From: Gemmatimonadota bacterium
GTDB taxonomy: Bacteria > Latescibacterota > UBA2968 > UBA8231
Reading direction: 5' to 3'
DNA: 64,000 nucleotides
Assembly (NCBI GenBank): GCA_018660835.1
Contig: JABJJN010000053.1
Span: 186,001-250,000, forward strand
Of the stretch, positions 8,279-16,541 are shown one piece after another; within the stretch, counting starts at the first letter, position 1; every line of letters starts with the position of its first letter. The notes under the pieces were generated by a model, which saw only the letters and a list, made by a program, of their open reading frames with translations, did not search any database and was not told the origin of the DNA. Both the position numbers and the translations under genes were made by a program.

Positions 8279-9505
8279 TCATGGCCGAGCCTCGAATTCG
8301 ACAGGGTCTGAGGGGGCATCTCCCAGATCGGGGATCTGCAGCAACTGGCCTTCGCTGCAACTGGACTCATGTGCGATGAGTCCGGGGATGGTGTATCGGG
8401 CAGCGGCCCACGCATGATTTGGTGGTAATCGGTTGTCGGCGACGCAGCGTATGAAGTCATCGACGAGAAATGCATGCGAACCGGCATGACCGCTCTTGAG
8501 ATCGGCATAGGACAGTGGCAGGCGGTGTACGGCATGCTGAGCGGACATGCCTTCATGTGTGCCATCACTGGCGGTGACACGGCCCATGCCATCCGCCTCT
8601 GTTGCCGCAACGGGAACGCCGGTGCAGGCAAGAGCATCTGTGAGGTCCTCGGTTGCCTGCCGGTCGCGCGTTAACCATGAGGCGCCCGCTACGTGCTGCT
8701 CGTAGGAGGCCTGGGTGCCATAGAGACTAAAGCGCACGGCCCCCGGATGACCGACGCGCCGGAACTCGTTGATGCGGCAACTACCCCCATCACTGAGCCG
8801 GAACAGGCCTGTTTGATTGCTGAATGAATTATCCCAGCGATTCACTCCGGCTTCAAACAGACCGTCTTCGTGATCGTCCACGAAACCCTGGCAAGAGACG
8901 TGAGTCATGTGGGCACCCGAAACCGAGAGGATCTCACTGGTCGAATGGGTGGGATAATGCATCGGTGGAGCGCCAGCTACACTGCGCCACGCGTCGCCAC
9001 CGCGCCAGCGATAGACATCATAGAGACCATGATCAAAGTCATGGATATACTCGGCTTCACCATAGATGACTCGCCCGAAGTCTCCGGCACGAAAGCGCCG
9101 TCGGCAGTAGATGACACCGGGATAGTAGTAGCTCGTCTCGCCGAGCATGTAGACGAGTCCAGTTCGCTGCACCGTATCAACGAGTGCTCGGATTTCATCG
9201 ACATCGATCCCTGTGGGGACAGCACTGTACACATGTTTTCCCGCATTCAGCGCTTGCACCGCCTGCGGCGCGTGCATCCAATTCTGCGTGAACAAGGCGA
9301 CGGCATCGATGGACGAATCGGTGCAGATATCGTCGAGGGATCTGATGGTCGTGGAGACGTCCCAGCGATCGGCATTGTCGGCGAGTTTGTCCGCGTCGAG
9401 ATCGCTTAATACGATGTCATCTACATATGGATGCAGCTGAAACAGGCGGATGAATGACTGTGCGAAGGAGCCGCAGCCGACAATGGCGATACGCAGCTGT
9501 GTCAC
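8279..9505 (-). CDS. Gfo/Idh/MocA-family oxidoreductase with altered EKP motif
   Basis: 408 residues. The N-terminal Rossmann fold has RIAIVGCGSFAQSFIRLF (NAD(P)-binding), then the C-terminal alpha/beta domain (GEAEYIHDFDHGLYDVYRWRG). GTG at 9505 is chosen because AAGG lies just upstream and the protein then begins with TQLRIAIVGCG; the longer reading crosses the repeat tract upstream. The usual catalytic EKP motif after GKHV reads GKHVYSAVPTG, so the conserved Lys is not where expected. It may be a reductase with a different acid/base residue or a non-redox member. Its neighbours suggest a role in sugar or sugar-acid conversion. Confidence 0.88.
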   Translation of the reverse strand: MTQLRIAIVGCGSFAQSFIRLFQLHPYVDDIVLSDLDADKLADNADRWDVSTTIRSLDDICTDSSIDAVALFTQNWMHAPQAVQALNAGKHVYSAVPTGIDVDEIRALVDTVQRTGLVYMLGETSYYYPGVIYCRRRFRAGDFGRVIYGEAEYIHDFDHGLYDVYRWRGGDAWRSVAGAPPMHYPTHSTSEILSVSGAHMTHVSCQGFVDDHEDGLFEAGVNRWDNSFSNQTGLFRLSDGGSCRINEFRRVGHPGAVRFSLYGTQASYEQHVAGASWLTRDRQATEDLTDALACTGVPVAATEADGMGRVTASDGTHEGMSAQHAVHRLPLSYADLKSGHAGSHAFLVDDFIRCVADNRLPPNHAWAAARYTIPGLIAHESSCSEGQLLQIPDLGDAPSDPVEFEARP

Positions 9506-9550
9506 GTGAAGCTGACCTTCCTGGAGACTCTCACTTCTGCTGCCCCTTGG

Positions 9551-9578
9551 TCGGTGTTCGGTGTTCGGTGGTCGGTGG
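9551..9578. repeat. four tandem copies of a 7-bp unit (TCGGTGK)
   Basis: The 83-bp gap between the ABC exporter stop (9589, minus) and the Gfo/Idh start (9505) contains TCGGTGT, TCGGTGT, TCGGTGG and TCGGTGG without spacers. On the transcribed strand the unit is CCACCGA or ACACCGA. It is the only perfectly phased microsatellite-like tract I noticed in the window. It lies in the operon's widest internal gap, upstream of a translation start. Confidence 0.85.
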
Positions 9579-9588
9579 CATGTGCAGG

Positions 9589-11367
9589 TCAGCCGGCGGC
9601 ATGGGACTGACTGGGGTCCTGGTCGTCTGGCATCCACGCGTGGGCCAGCAACTGTTGGGCCTCAATCATACGGTGATAGCGCCCCTTGGCGCTTAGCAAT
9701 TGCTCGTGATGTCCCTGTTCTGCGATCTGCCCTTGATCGAGGACGACGATGCTGTCTGCGTGCCTGACCGTCGACAGACGGTGGGCGATGACCAGCGTCG
9801 TACGTTGACGCATCAGATGCTGCAACGCTTCCTGGATGAGCAACTCCGTGTGCGAGTCTACTGCCGACGTCGCTTCGTCGAGGATGAGGACGGGTGCATC
9901 CTTCAGCAGGGCTCTGGCAATTGCCAGTCGCTGTTTCTGCCCACCAGACAAGCGCACACCACGCTCGCCGACGAGGGTGTCAAAGCCGTCCTCGAGACCA
10001 TCAATGAACTCACTCGCATTGGCCGCATCTGCGGCGGCGCGCAGTTGTTGGTCATTTGCATCAGGGCGCCCGAAACGAATGTTGTCAGCAATGCTTCCAT
10101 GGAAGAGGAAAATGTCTTGCTCCACCGTGGCAATTTGGGTGCGCAGCCACTCCAATGGGATCTGGCGAAGATCTTCGTCTCCAAGATGGATGCTACCAGC
10201 CTGCGGATCATCGTAGCGAGGCAACAGATGGGAAATAGTCGTCTTGCCGGCACCTGTGTGACCTACGAGGGCGACGATTTGCCCTTCGGGTACGACAAAA
10301 CTGATGTCGTGCAGGACAGGGATTGCCGGGTCGTAACCGAAAGTTACCTGGTTGAAGTGCACACTGAATCCGGGATTGGAAGGAATGCGTGCATCTGCGG
10401 CGTCGACAATGTCGGATTCGACGGCCAATAGCTGAAATACCCGATCCGTACTCACCGAGGCCTTTTGCAGAACGTCGTTAATCGATGCCAGGGTGAGAAA
10501 AGGCTGATAGATGTGAGCCATATACACGATGAAGACAAATAGATCCGCGATACTGATCCGGTCGGCAAGAGCCGCTGTTCCACCAGACCATATGACGAGG
10601 ACGATGCCGATTCCTCCGGCTGCCTCGACGATACCCGCCGGCATAAGGGACACAGAGTTTGCCTGGATGGACGCATCGCGAAAGGCGGCAGAGCGAGCAG
10701 TGACCCGAGCGGCAGCCGATTCTTCCTGGACGAAGGACTTGATGACGCGCATTCCGGCAAACTGGTCATGGATGACGGCGACCAGTTCCGACAAGCGTGA
10801 GCGAACATCACGCCACATCTGGCGTACGCGTCGAACGAAGCGGAAGACCAGAAACCCGGCGATAGGAATGGGTGCCAGCGTAATGAGGGTCAACTCGGCG
10901 TCGATACTGAAGAGCACACCGATCATCGCCGTTGGAATGACGAAGGCTAGAATCGTTTCGGGCACGCCGTGGGCGATAAAGTCCTCTACCGCTTCGATAT
11001 CGTTGACGGAACGAGTAATCAGACTGCCCGTGCGTTCGCGGGCAAAGAAGCGATGCGGCAATGACTGTACGTGCCGATAGACGCGCACCATCAGGTCATC
11101 CATTACGCGGTAGGCAGCTGCATGGGAAAAGCGTCCATAGCCGTAGCGCGTGACACCACGGACCAGATAGACGCCGAGGAGGGCACCGCTCAAGCCAAGC
11201 AGCTCACTGGCAGAGCCCCCGCCCTCAGTGATCCAGAGAATGAGTTCACGAATCAACAGGGGCGGTAGAAGATTTGCGCCGGCAAAGGCGAGACCGCACA
11301 GCACGGAGAGCCCAAGAAGTCGGCGACAATCGCCGAGGATGTGCCAGAATTGGCGAAGGAAGCTCAT
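9589..11367 (-). CDS. ABC transporter with fused permease and ATPase (MsbA/LmrA type)
   Basis: 592-residue half-transporter. Residues about 15-300 form the six-helix exporter domain (FFARERTGSLITRSVNDIEAVEDF is the typical coupling region). Residues about 340-575 form the ATPase: Walker A GHTGAGKTT, Q-loop VEQDIFLF, signature RLSGGQKQRLAIARALL, Walker B VLILDEATSAVD and H-loop IAHRLST. It should work as a homo- or heterodimer in the inner membrane, exporting lipid or amphiphilic substrates. It lies 9 bp after the deacetylase gene in a catabolic-looking operon, which is unusual company for a lipid flippase. Confidence 0.93.
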   Translation of the reverse strand: MSFLRQFWHILGDCRRLLGLSVLCGLAFAGANLLPPLLIRELILWITEGGGSASELLGLSGALLGVYLVRGVTRYGYGRFSHAAAYRVMDDLMVRVYRHVQSLPHRFFARERTGSLITRSVNDIEAVEDFIAHGVPETILAFVIPTAMIGVLFSIDAELTLITLAPIPIAGFLVFRFVRRVRQMWRDVRSRLSELVAVIHDQFAGMRVIKSFVQEESAAARVTARSAAFRDASIQANSVSLMPAGIVEAAGGIGIVLVIWSGGTAALADRISIADLFVFIVYMAHIYQPFLTLASINDVLQKASVSTDRVFQLLAVESDIVDAADARIPSNPGFSVHFNQVTFGYDPAIPVLHDISFVVPEGQIVALVGHTGAGKTTISHLLPRYDDPQAGSIHLGDEDLRQIPLEWLRTQIATVEQDIFLFHGSIADNIRFGRPDANDQQLRAAADAANASEFIDGLEDGFDTLVGERGVRLSGGQKQRLAIARALLKDAPVLILDEATSAVDSHTELLIQEALQHLMRQRTTLVIAHRLSTVRHADSIVVLDQGQIAEQGHHEQLLSAKGRYHRMIEAQQLLAHAWMPDDQDPSQSHAAG

Positions 11368-11376
11368 CGTGTGCGC

Positions 11377-12843
11377 CTACCCAGCTGCTGACAGCAGTAG
11401 AGCTGGTTTCAGCGTCCAGGTCTGCAAGCGGGCAAGTTCCATAATGGCGGGGGCATCAAAATTTTCCTCAAAGATTGGCCAGTTCCACACGTCTTCGCCG
11501 ACAAAGCGCTCGCTGGCCAGTTGCCCTGTTTTTATCGCCACCGATGTGGGGAGCGTGACGGCACGACTTCGACTCACACTGGCCAGTTTCTGCAGCATGG
11601 CAGATGCAGTGACAAGAAAGTCGGCTGGTGATATGGCTTGCGCGCCTAACCACAAACAATCTGGCATCCGTCCATGATGACCAAGATACTGGCGGGCATC
11701 TGCGGCACTCTCCAGTAGCATATCTGTCGGTATAGACGAAGACGGCGAGACGGTCGTCGCCTGACGGCGTACGGGACCCAGAGGCGTGTCCTGCTCCACG
11801 AGGACATGCATCTGCTCGAGGTCCAATGGTGCTTCGCTGCCTTGCTCGGCAACCGTCATCAGAATCTGCAGAAGTGCTTCGACGACGAGGGCGAACAGTT
11901 CCGATGGCGCCAGAACCGTTTCGGCGTCCACGAAGCGATGCTCGATGGCACCTGTGGAGAAGGTGAGCAACTCGGCGAGTTCGGCAATGGAGAAAACACG
12001 TTCAGCGGCAGCATCGGGAAGCAGATTCAAGATCTGACGACCCGTCAAGATCTCAACGTCTGGCTGCGCGACAATATGGGCAAGATAGCGATCGAACAGG
12101 TCGAGAGCCGTCGCCATCTGCGCGGCACCACGCAGCGGGGCCGGCTTCCATTCCGCAAGGGGCGGCTGACGCCCGCGGGAAAAGTTCACACCATCCCAGA
12201 AGGCCGTCGTGGCGAATTCACAGGGGTGGTAGTAGATGCTGATCAGTCCGTCCCCGTCCTCGACGACGCCACGGTGAATGGCATCAAATTTATCGATACC
12301 CGCTGCCAATCCTTCCTCACCCTGATCGAATTCCATGCGCGTGGAGCGCTTTTCCATGCGATTAATGTGCGGCACGTTGCAATACCAGAATGGACCACCG
12401 TCGAGACCGATATGGCCCGCCTCATCCATGAAGAGGGGAATGCCGGCGTCACGCAGGAAGGGATAGATCTGTGGTGCCCATGATCCACCGGCCTGACCGA
12501 ATGTCGATGCAGGACCCAGGATACGGACGAGATCCTCGTAGCCGGCTCGCTCTCGCCGCATGATCTCCTCTACACCGTCGTCCCAGCCAGCCTCTGCCAG
12601 ATACTCAGCCAACACCGGATGCTGTGAGTGATTGTCTGTGTGATAGCCGATGTCCTGACGCTGAAGTGCGCGGATGACATCATCACGGCCGCGTTCCTCC
12701 AGAACTCGTGCCTTCTGTGTCACCACCTTCCACGTTGCCTGGGCACCATGTTTTTCGAAACACTGCAGCAATCCAAGCAGAGCATCGTCGCTTTCCGGCG
12801 TCAGGTAGTCCTCGACATCAAACCAGAACAGGACGTTTGTCAC
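11377..12843 (-). CDS. NodB-like polysaccharide deacetylase with C-terminal pseudomurein-binding-repeat-like segment
   Basis: 488 residues. The N-terminal half (about 1-270) resembles NodB-type deacetylases: FDVED with the metal or base Asp at residues 9-12, HTDNHSQHP with His68, His72 and His75, and YYHPCEF near residue 215. The C-terminal part has a segment at about 380-420 (ARQYLGHHGRMPDCLWLGAQ and then ISPADFLVTASAMLQ) that reads like a pseudomurein-binding repeat, with degenerate copies before (near APSELFALVVEALLQIL) and after (TLPTSVAI). No signal peptide is visible. GTG start, 4-bp GTGA overlap with the DapA-type gene. Probable de-N-acetylation of a cell-wall or sugar substrate; the C-terminal call is from motif memory. 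Confidence 0.75.
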   Translation of the reverse strand: MTNVLFWFDVEDYLTPESDDALLGLLQCFEKHGAQATWKVVTQKARVLEERGRDDVIRALQRQDIGYHTDNHSQHPVLAEYLAEAGWDDGVEEIMRRERAGYEDLVRILGPASTFGQAGGSWAPQIYPFLRDAGIPLFMDEAGHIGLDGGPFWYCNVPHINRMEKRSTRMEFDQGEEGLAAGIDKFDAIHRGVVEDGDGLISIYYHPCEFATTAFWDGVNFSRGRQPPLAEWKPAPLRGAAQMATALDLFDRYLAHIVAQPDVEILTGRQILNLLPDAAAERVFSIAELAELLTFSTGAIEHRFVDAETVLAPSELFALVVEALLQILMTVAEQGSEAPLDLEQMHVLVEQDTPLGPVRRQATTVSPSSSIPTDMLLESAADARQYLGHHGRMPDCLWLGAQAISPADFLVTASAMLQKLASVSRSRAVTLPTSVAIKTGQLASERFVGEDVWNWPIFEENFDAPAIMELARLQTWTLKPALLLSAAG

Positions 12844-13739
12844 GCGACCTCGAATTCGAGTGTGTCTATGTCAGCGCGCAAGGCGGATTCTACCTGCGGA
12901 CTCAATGGCTCTACGAGGCGTGGAGGCCCCACCGGTGTGCCGCGCCAGGCAAGCATCGCTTTGACACTGGCTAAGACACCATGCTCGATGAGAATTCGTA
13001 TCACCTGATTGGCTCGTCGCTGACACTGGATGGCTTCCTCGAGCTGACCCGCCTCAAAGGCGGCACGCATCTGCAGATACAGGCGGGGCATGACATTGTA
13101 GGTTGTGCCGATGGCAGCCTCGGCGCCCATCACCATGGCGGGTAGTGCCATCTCATCGGGGCCACTGATGGCATTGATGGTTCCATCCGAACGGTCGATC
13201 AACTGGCCGAACATATACAGATTGTGATCGGTAAACTTGATGCCCGTAAAGTTCGGCACGCCTTTCATGGCCTCAAGAAAATGATCTGCCGTGATCCGCT
13301 GATCTGCTTCTCCCATGAGCCAATACACATAGAAGGGGAGATTCGTTGCCCCACCAATGGCCGCATAATGGGCGACGGCGGCGTCGAGATCATTTGGCTG
13401 GTCTGCGGGAGCGACGGATGCGACGGCGTCGATTCCCTTCACATGTGCCGCATGTTGGGCCAGTTCGACGGCTTCCTGGGTCGTGGTGCCGCCCACCTGC
13501 AAGATCAGCGGCACCACACCGGCCACTTCATCCGCGACCAGCTCGGCCATGTTCATCCGCTCGGGAACACTCATCACACGTCCCTCGCCCGTGCCACCGC
13601 AGACAAAAAATCCTTGCGATCCCGCGTCAATGAGGGAGCGTAGCAGAGAGCGGACGCGCTCCGCATGTACCTGCTCGGCACTGTCGTCGAAAGCCGTGCA
13701 CAGGGCAGGCCAGATTCCGCGGGCAAGCTTATTCGTCAT
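12840..13739 (-). CDS. dihydrodipicolinate synthase (DapA/NAL) family aldolase
   Basis: 299-residue TIM-barrel class I aldolase. Seen are GIWPALCTAFDD at the start, FFVCGGTGEGRVMSVPER (the GGTGE phosphate/carboxylate loop), PFYVYWLMGE with the conserved Tyr, and GIKFTDHNLYMF with the Schiff-base Lys. The ATG at 13739 has a GGGACA element upstream and gives the family's normal length. Given the sugar neighbours it is more likely an N-acetylneuraminate-lyase or keto-deoxy-sugar-acid aldolase relative than the lysine-pathway DapA. First gene of the operon running down to 5600. Confidence 0.88.
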   Translation of the reverse strand: MTNKLARGIWPALCTAFDDSAEQVHAERVRSLLRSLIDAGSQGFFVCGGTGEGRVMSVPERMNMAELVADEVAGVVPLILQVGGTTTQEAVELAQHAAHVKGIDAVASVAPADQPNDLDAAVAHYAAIGGATNLPFYVYWLMGEADQRITADHFLEAMKGVPNFTGIKFTDHNLYMFGQLIDRSDGTINAISGPDEMALPAMVMGAEAAIGTTYNVMPRLYLQMRAAFEAGQLEEAIQCQRRANQVIRILIEHGVLASVKAMLAWRGTPVGPPRLVEPLSPQVESALRADIDTLEFEVA

Positions 13740-13895
13740 GGCGCTTTGTCCCTTTGGGCGATGTATTGATTGGCGCTGAATGGTTAGATTTCCGCAGCTC
13801 GCCAATGGCGCGCAATGGACCGGCAAAGCAACGGGACCTGCGAAGTCTCGTCAACGCAGGCAGCCGCCAGAATTGCACCCACATGGGAAGAGATC

Positions 13896-15026
13896 ATGAC
13901 CGAATCGGTCTTGCCACCACGAAGACAGCGCCTCGCTGCGGCAGCCGCCCTCCGTGGAGCGGAGATATTCATCGCCACACAACGGCCGAATCAGCTGTAT
14001 TTGCTGGCAGGTTCGCAACACGAGGATCCCAGCTGCGTGATCAGTCGCGGCAATTGCGCGGCGGTCCTGTTTCATCACAGAGCCGCCGAAGCAGGGGAGA
14101 CAGTGGTCTTTCCCGGTGCTTGGATCAGTAACGCCTGCCGCGATCTTCTCAAGGATTGTGAAGTCGTAGAGAATCATCTGTCTGACCCACCACCAGAGCG
14201 GCAACTGGCGAATCGCCTTGCCTCGATGGGGCCACGCCGCGTGTTGTTTGATCAGCTTCCCGAGCCGATGGCCAACGCCATCGCTGCCGCTGCGCCGTCC
14301 ATCGAACTGGTAGAGGATGACTTTGTCACGACCCTGCTACGGCGACGAAAGGACGAAGAGGATCTGACACGAATGCGCGAGGCCGCGCGAATCGCAGATC
14401 TGGGGATGCAGACCGCCTTTGCCCAGATCCAACCTGGCACAACCTGTGCACAAGCGATCTCGGCAGGTACGGGTGCGATGCTTGCAGCGGGCGCAGAGAG
14501 TGTGGCCATGGCCCCAGCCTCAGGTGTGGGGACCTACTACCTGGACAGTGGTGAAGATCCCCGGCGCAGGATCGAAGAGGGAGACATGGTGTTCATCGAT
14601 ATGGGGATCTGGGTTCATGGCTATCTTGGGGACATGACGCGGGCGGCGATCGTGGGACCGGGTCGTAGCCAACAACGTGATCTACTCGATACCGTGCAGC
14701 AAGCCTATCTACAATCGAGCCAGCAGATGCACCATGGAGCGCGTGCAAGTGATATCTATCAGTCCGTCGTCGATCTATATGCTCGAAGTGGCTGGGCGTC
14801 GTTCTTCGTCCATCACCTGAGCCATGGGCTCGGGTTGGGCGGCGACGTGCCGATTGTGGCTCGCGGCAGTGACGAGATTCTGCAAAAGGGTGATGCCTTG
14901 TCTTGCGAGCCGGGCTGCTATGTTCCTGGTCTCGGAGGAGCGCGCGTGGAAAATATGATCTGGATCAGCGATACGGGGCCTGTGGAACTGACACAAACGC
15001 CTCTGGATCCGGAGCTGGCTTCGTGA
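13896..15026 (+). CDS. M24-family Xaa-Pro aminopeptidase-like metallopeptidase
   Basis: 376 residues with an N-terminal creatinase-like domain followed by the pita-bread catalytic domain. All five metal ligands can be seen: FIDMG (Asp), GDMTR (Asp), HHLSHGLGL (His), SCEPG (Glu) and GARVENM (Glu). The ATG at 13896 follows GGGAAGAG at good distance; the longer reading is upstream DNA. Likely removes N-terminal residues ahead of proline, or acts on a creatine-like amidino compound; ligands do not discriminate. Divergent from the DapA-type gene, with 156 bp between. Confidence 0.9.
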   Translation: MTESVLPPRRQRLAAAAALRGAEIFIATQRPNQLYLLAGSQHEDPSCVISRGNCAAVLFHHRAAEAGETVVFPGAWISNACRDLLKDCEVVENHLSDPPPERQLANRLASMGPRRVLFDQLPEPMANAIAAAAPSIELVEDDFVTTLLRRRKDEEDLTRMREAARIADLGMQTAFAQIQPGTTCAQAISAGTGAMLAAGAESVAMAPASGVGTYYLDSGEDPRRRIEEGDMVFIDMGIWVHGYLGDMTRAAIVGPGRSQQRDLLDTVQQAYLQSSQQMHHGARASDIYQSVVDLYARSGWASFFVHHLSHGLGLGGDVPIVARGSDEILQKGDALSCEPGCYVPGLGGARVENMIWISDTGPVELTQTPLDPELAS

Positions 15027-15085
15027 CACATCGTCAACAGGTGGGTCACCGTGACAGGTCGTCAACGTGACAGATCGTCAACAGG
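15023..15085 (+). repeat. triplicated GTGACANRTCGTCAAC at a start site
   Basis: Three direct copies of a 16-bp unit begin at 15023, 15051 and 15067. Copies one and three continue identically with AGG. The first overlaps the stop of the M24 gene and the third contains the GTG used here as the acyltransferase start. Copies one and two also offer a GTG, but those frames soon meet stops. This looks like local duplication of a gene start. Confidence 0.85.
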
Positions 15086-15921
15086 CGGAGTGTCAACCAG
15101 CGTCAGCCGATAGTCTAAGGCAGAGGGGGCGGATCCTGCAGCCAAGAGTCGCCTACGAGAATGGCGGATATCGGTCACCAGAGGCCTCGGTTGGCTTCCT
15201 TAGGCGGGCATTTCCAACAGCCGGTCTCTATCCCTCCTTCCTGCGCAACGTCTGGCGCTCCAGTGCCCTGGCTCGCAAGGGGATCTACGGCTATGACGAC
15301 TGGGTGGAGAGCAGTGTGGACGTGCTCAGGTCACTTGAACGCGTCGGCGTACGTGTGGAAGTGAGCGGCGTCGAGCATTTGCAGAATCTGCAAGGCGGGG
15401 GCGTCATCATTGGCAACCACATGAGTACTTTGGAAACGATGGTGCTGCCTGCAATGATTGGCAGCGTGCGGCGTGTGACATTCATCCTCAAGGACAGTCT
15501 GTTTCACACACCCATATTCCGTGACATTGTCGAAACGATCGATGCCATCGGTGTGAGCCGCACCAATCCACGTGCCGATCTCAAGGTTGTGCTGGACGGT
15601 GGGAGTGAGAGACTGAACAAGGGAACATCCATCGTCGTTTTTCCGCAGACGACGCGGTCCATGCAATTCAACGCGACTCAATTCAGCAAGATTGGCGTCA
15701 AACTGGCACAGCGCGCGCAGGCACCGATCATTCCTCTGGCTTTGTGTTCGGATGCCTGGGCGAATGGGAAATGGATCAAGGACTTCGGCCGTATTGATCC
15801 GACACGAACCGTGAGATTTGTCTTCGGTGCACCCTTTCATGTGGAAGGTCGCGGCAACGACGAACACCAACGGGTCATCGACTTCATCGAAAACCAGCTG
15901 AAAAGCTGGGAGATCGGTTAG
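15067..15921 (+). CDS. PlsC-like lysophospholipid acyltransferase, HX4E variant
   Basis: 284 residues of the glycerolphosphate acyltransferase fold (LPLAT). Block I reads NHMSTLE, His118 with Glu123 in the place of the usual Asp of HX4D. Block II is IGVSRTNPRADL. Block III, normally EGTRS, reads VFPQTTRS. The changes occur together, which suggests a coherent subfamily rather than decay. No strong membrane helix is seen, so it is probably peripheral at the inner membrane, acylating a lysophospholipid or related alcohol. The GTG start at 15067 lies in a repeat and has only a weak AGG upstream, so the N-terminus is uncertain. Confidence 0.8.
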   Translation: MTDRQQAECQPASADSLRQRGRILQPRVAYENGGYRSPEASVGFLRRAFPTAGLYPSFLRNVWRSSALARKGIYGYDDWVESSVDVLRSLERVGVRVEVSGVEHLQNLQGGGVIIGNHMSTLETMVLPAMIGSVRRVTFILKDSLFHTPIFRDIVETIDAIGVSRTNPRADLKVVLDGGSERLNKGTSIVVFPQTTRSMQFNATQFSKIGVKLAQRAQAPIIPLALCSDAWANGKWIKDFGRIDPTRTVRFVFGAPFHVEGRGNDEHQRVIDFIENQLKSWEIG

Positions 15922-15959
15922 GCAAGATCCTGCAGGTCGGCGTCACCGGCGACAAGACT

Positions 15960-16448
15960 CTACCGAACTTCGATCCAATGCTCGAGGCGATCGACTTCGG
16001 CGGCAGTCAGTCCATACAGCGTCATTCGATCTGTGACTTCGCTCAGCAGGGGGCTCACATCTGCCCAGCGGCCGTCGACTTGTAGTGCCAGAGGTTGCTT
16101 GAGCCGACTCTCATCAGCGCAGTAGGACTTCATCTTTCCCTGTCCATAGGCATTGAGTCGGATGCTGATGGCCCGACTGTCGTCTGCTTCGGTCGCCGCG
16201 TGAAAGGCAACGATATTCCAGCCAGTCAACAGCGGTTCATCGCTCACCAATACCGTCGCTGCACGTGAGCGAAGTGTGCTTTCAAAGGAGACTCGCTGCC
16301 AGCCTTCGGGGGGCTCTGCTGTGGGATCGGTATCGTAGGTGGCCGCATAGACGTTGAGATCGATCGCCTGTTCTTCACTGCTGCAGCCGCCCAGGACGGT
16401 CCCAAGTGCGAGCATCAAAAAGAGGGTAAGGCGTAGTGGTCTGGTCAT
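15960..16448 (-). CDS. lipoprotein of unknown function
   Basis: 162 residues. Residues 1-22 form a lipoprotein signal with lipobox VLGGC, so the mature protein should be lipidated on the envelope. The mature part has no motif I recognise; it is acidic with one extra Cys in SYCADES. It follows dusB on the same strand after a 93-bp gap and may be expressed separately. Confidence 0.7.
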   Translation of the reverse strand: MTRPLRLTLFLMLALGTVLGGCSSEEQAIDLNVYAATYDTDPTAEPPEGWQRVSFESTLRSRAATVLVSDEPLLTGWNIVAFHAATEADDSRAISIRLNAYGQGKMKSYCADESRLKQPLALQVDGRWADVSPLLSEVTDRMTLYGLTAAEVDRLEHWIEVR

Positions 16449-16541
16449 TGGTTATGCGTCCTCGAGCTTAAGGTTCAGCCTCTAACATACACACAGGAGG
16501 CGTGGGTTCGCTCGCCCTGCATCTGGCCGAATTCCTGGATT

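Noticed and set aside
7318..8379. A 353-codon open frame on the plus strand opposite the beta-helix gene
   Set aside because: Mirror of the repetitive beta-helix coding sequence; no motif, and it runs through the junction with the Gfo/Idh gene.
8269..8637. N-terminal extension of the beta-helix protein
   Set aside because: It lies wholly inside the Gfo/Idh gene in another frame and a good ribosome site precedes the ATG at 8268.
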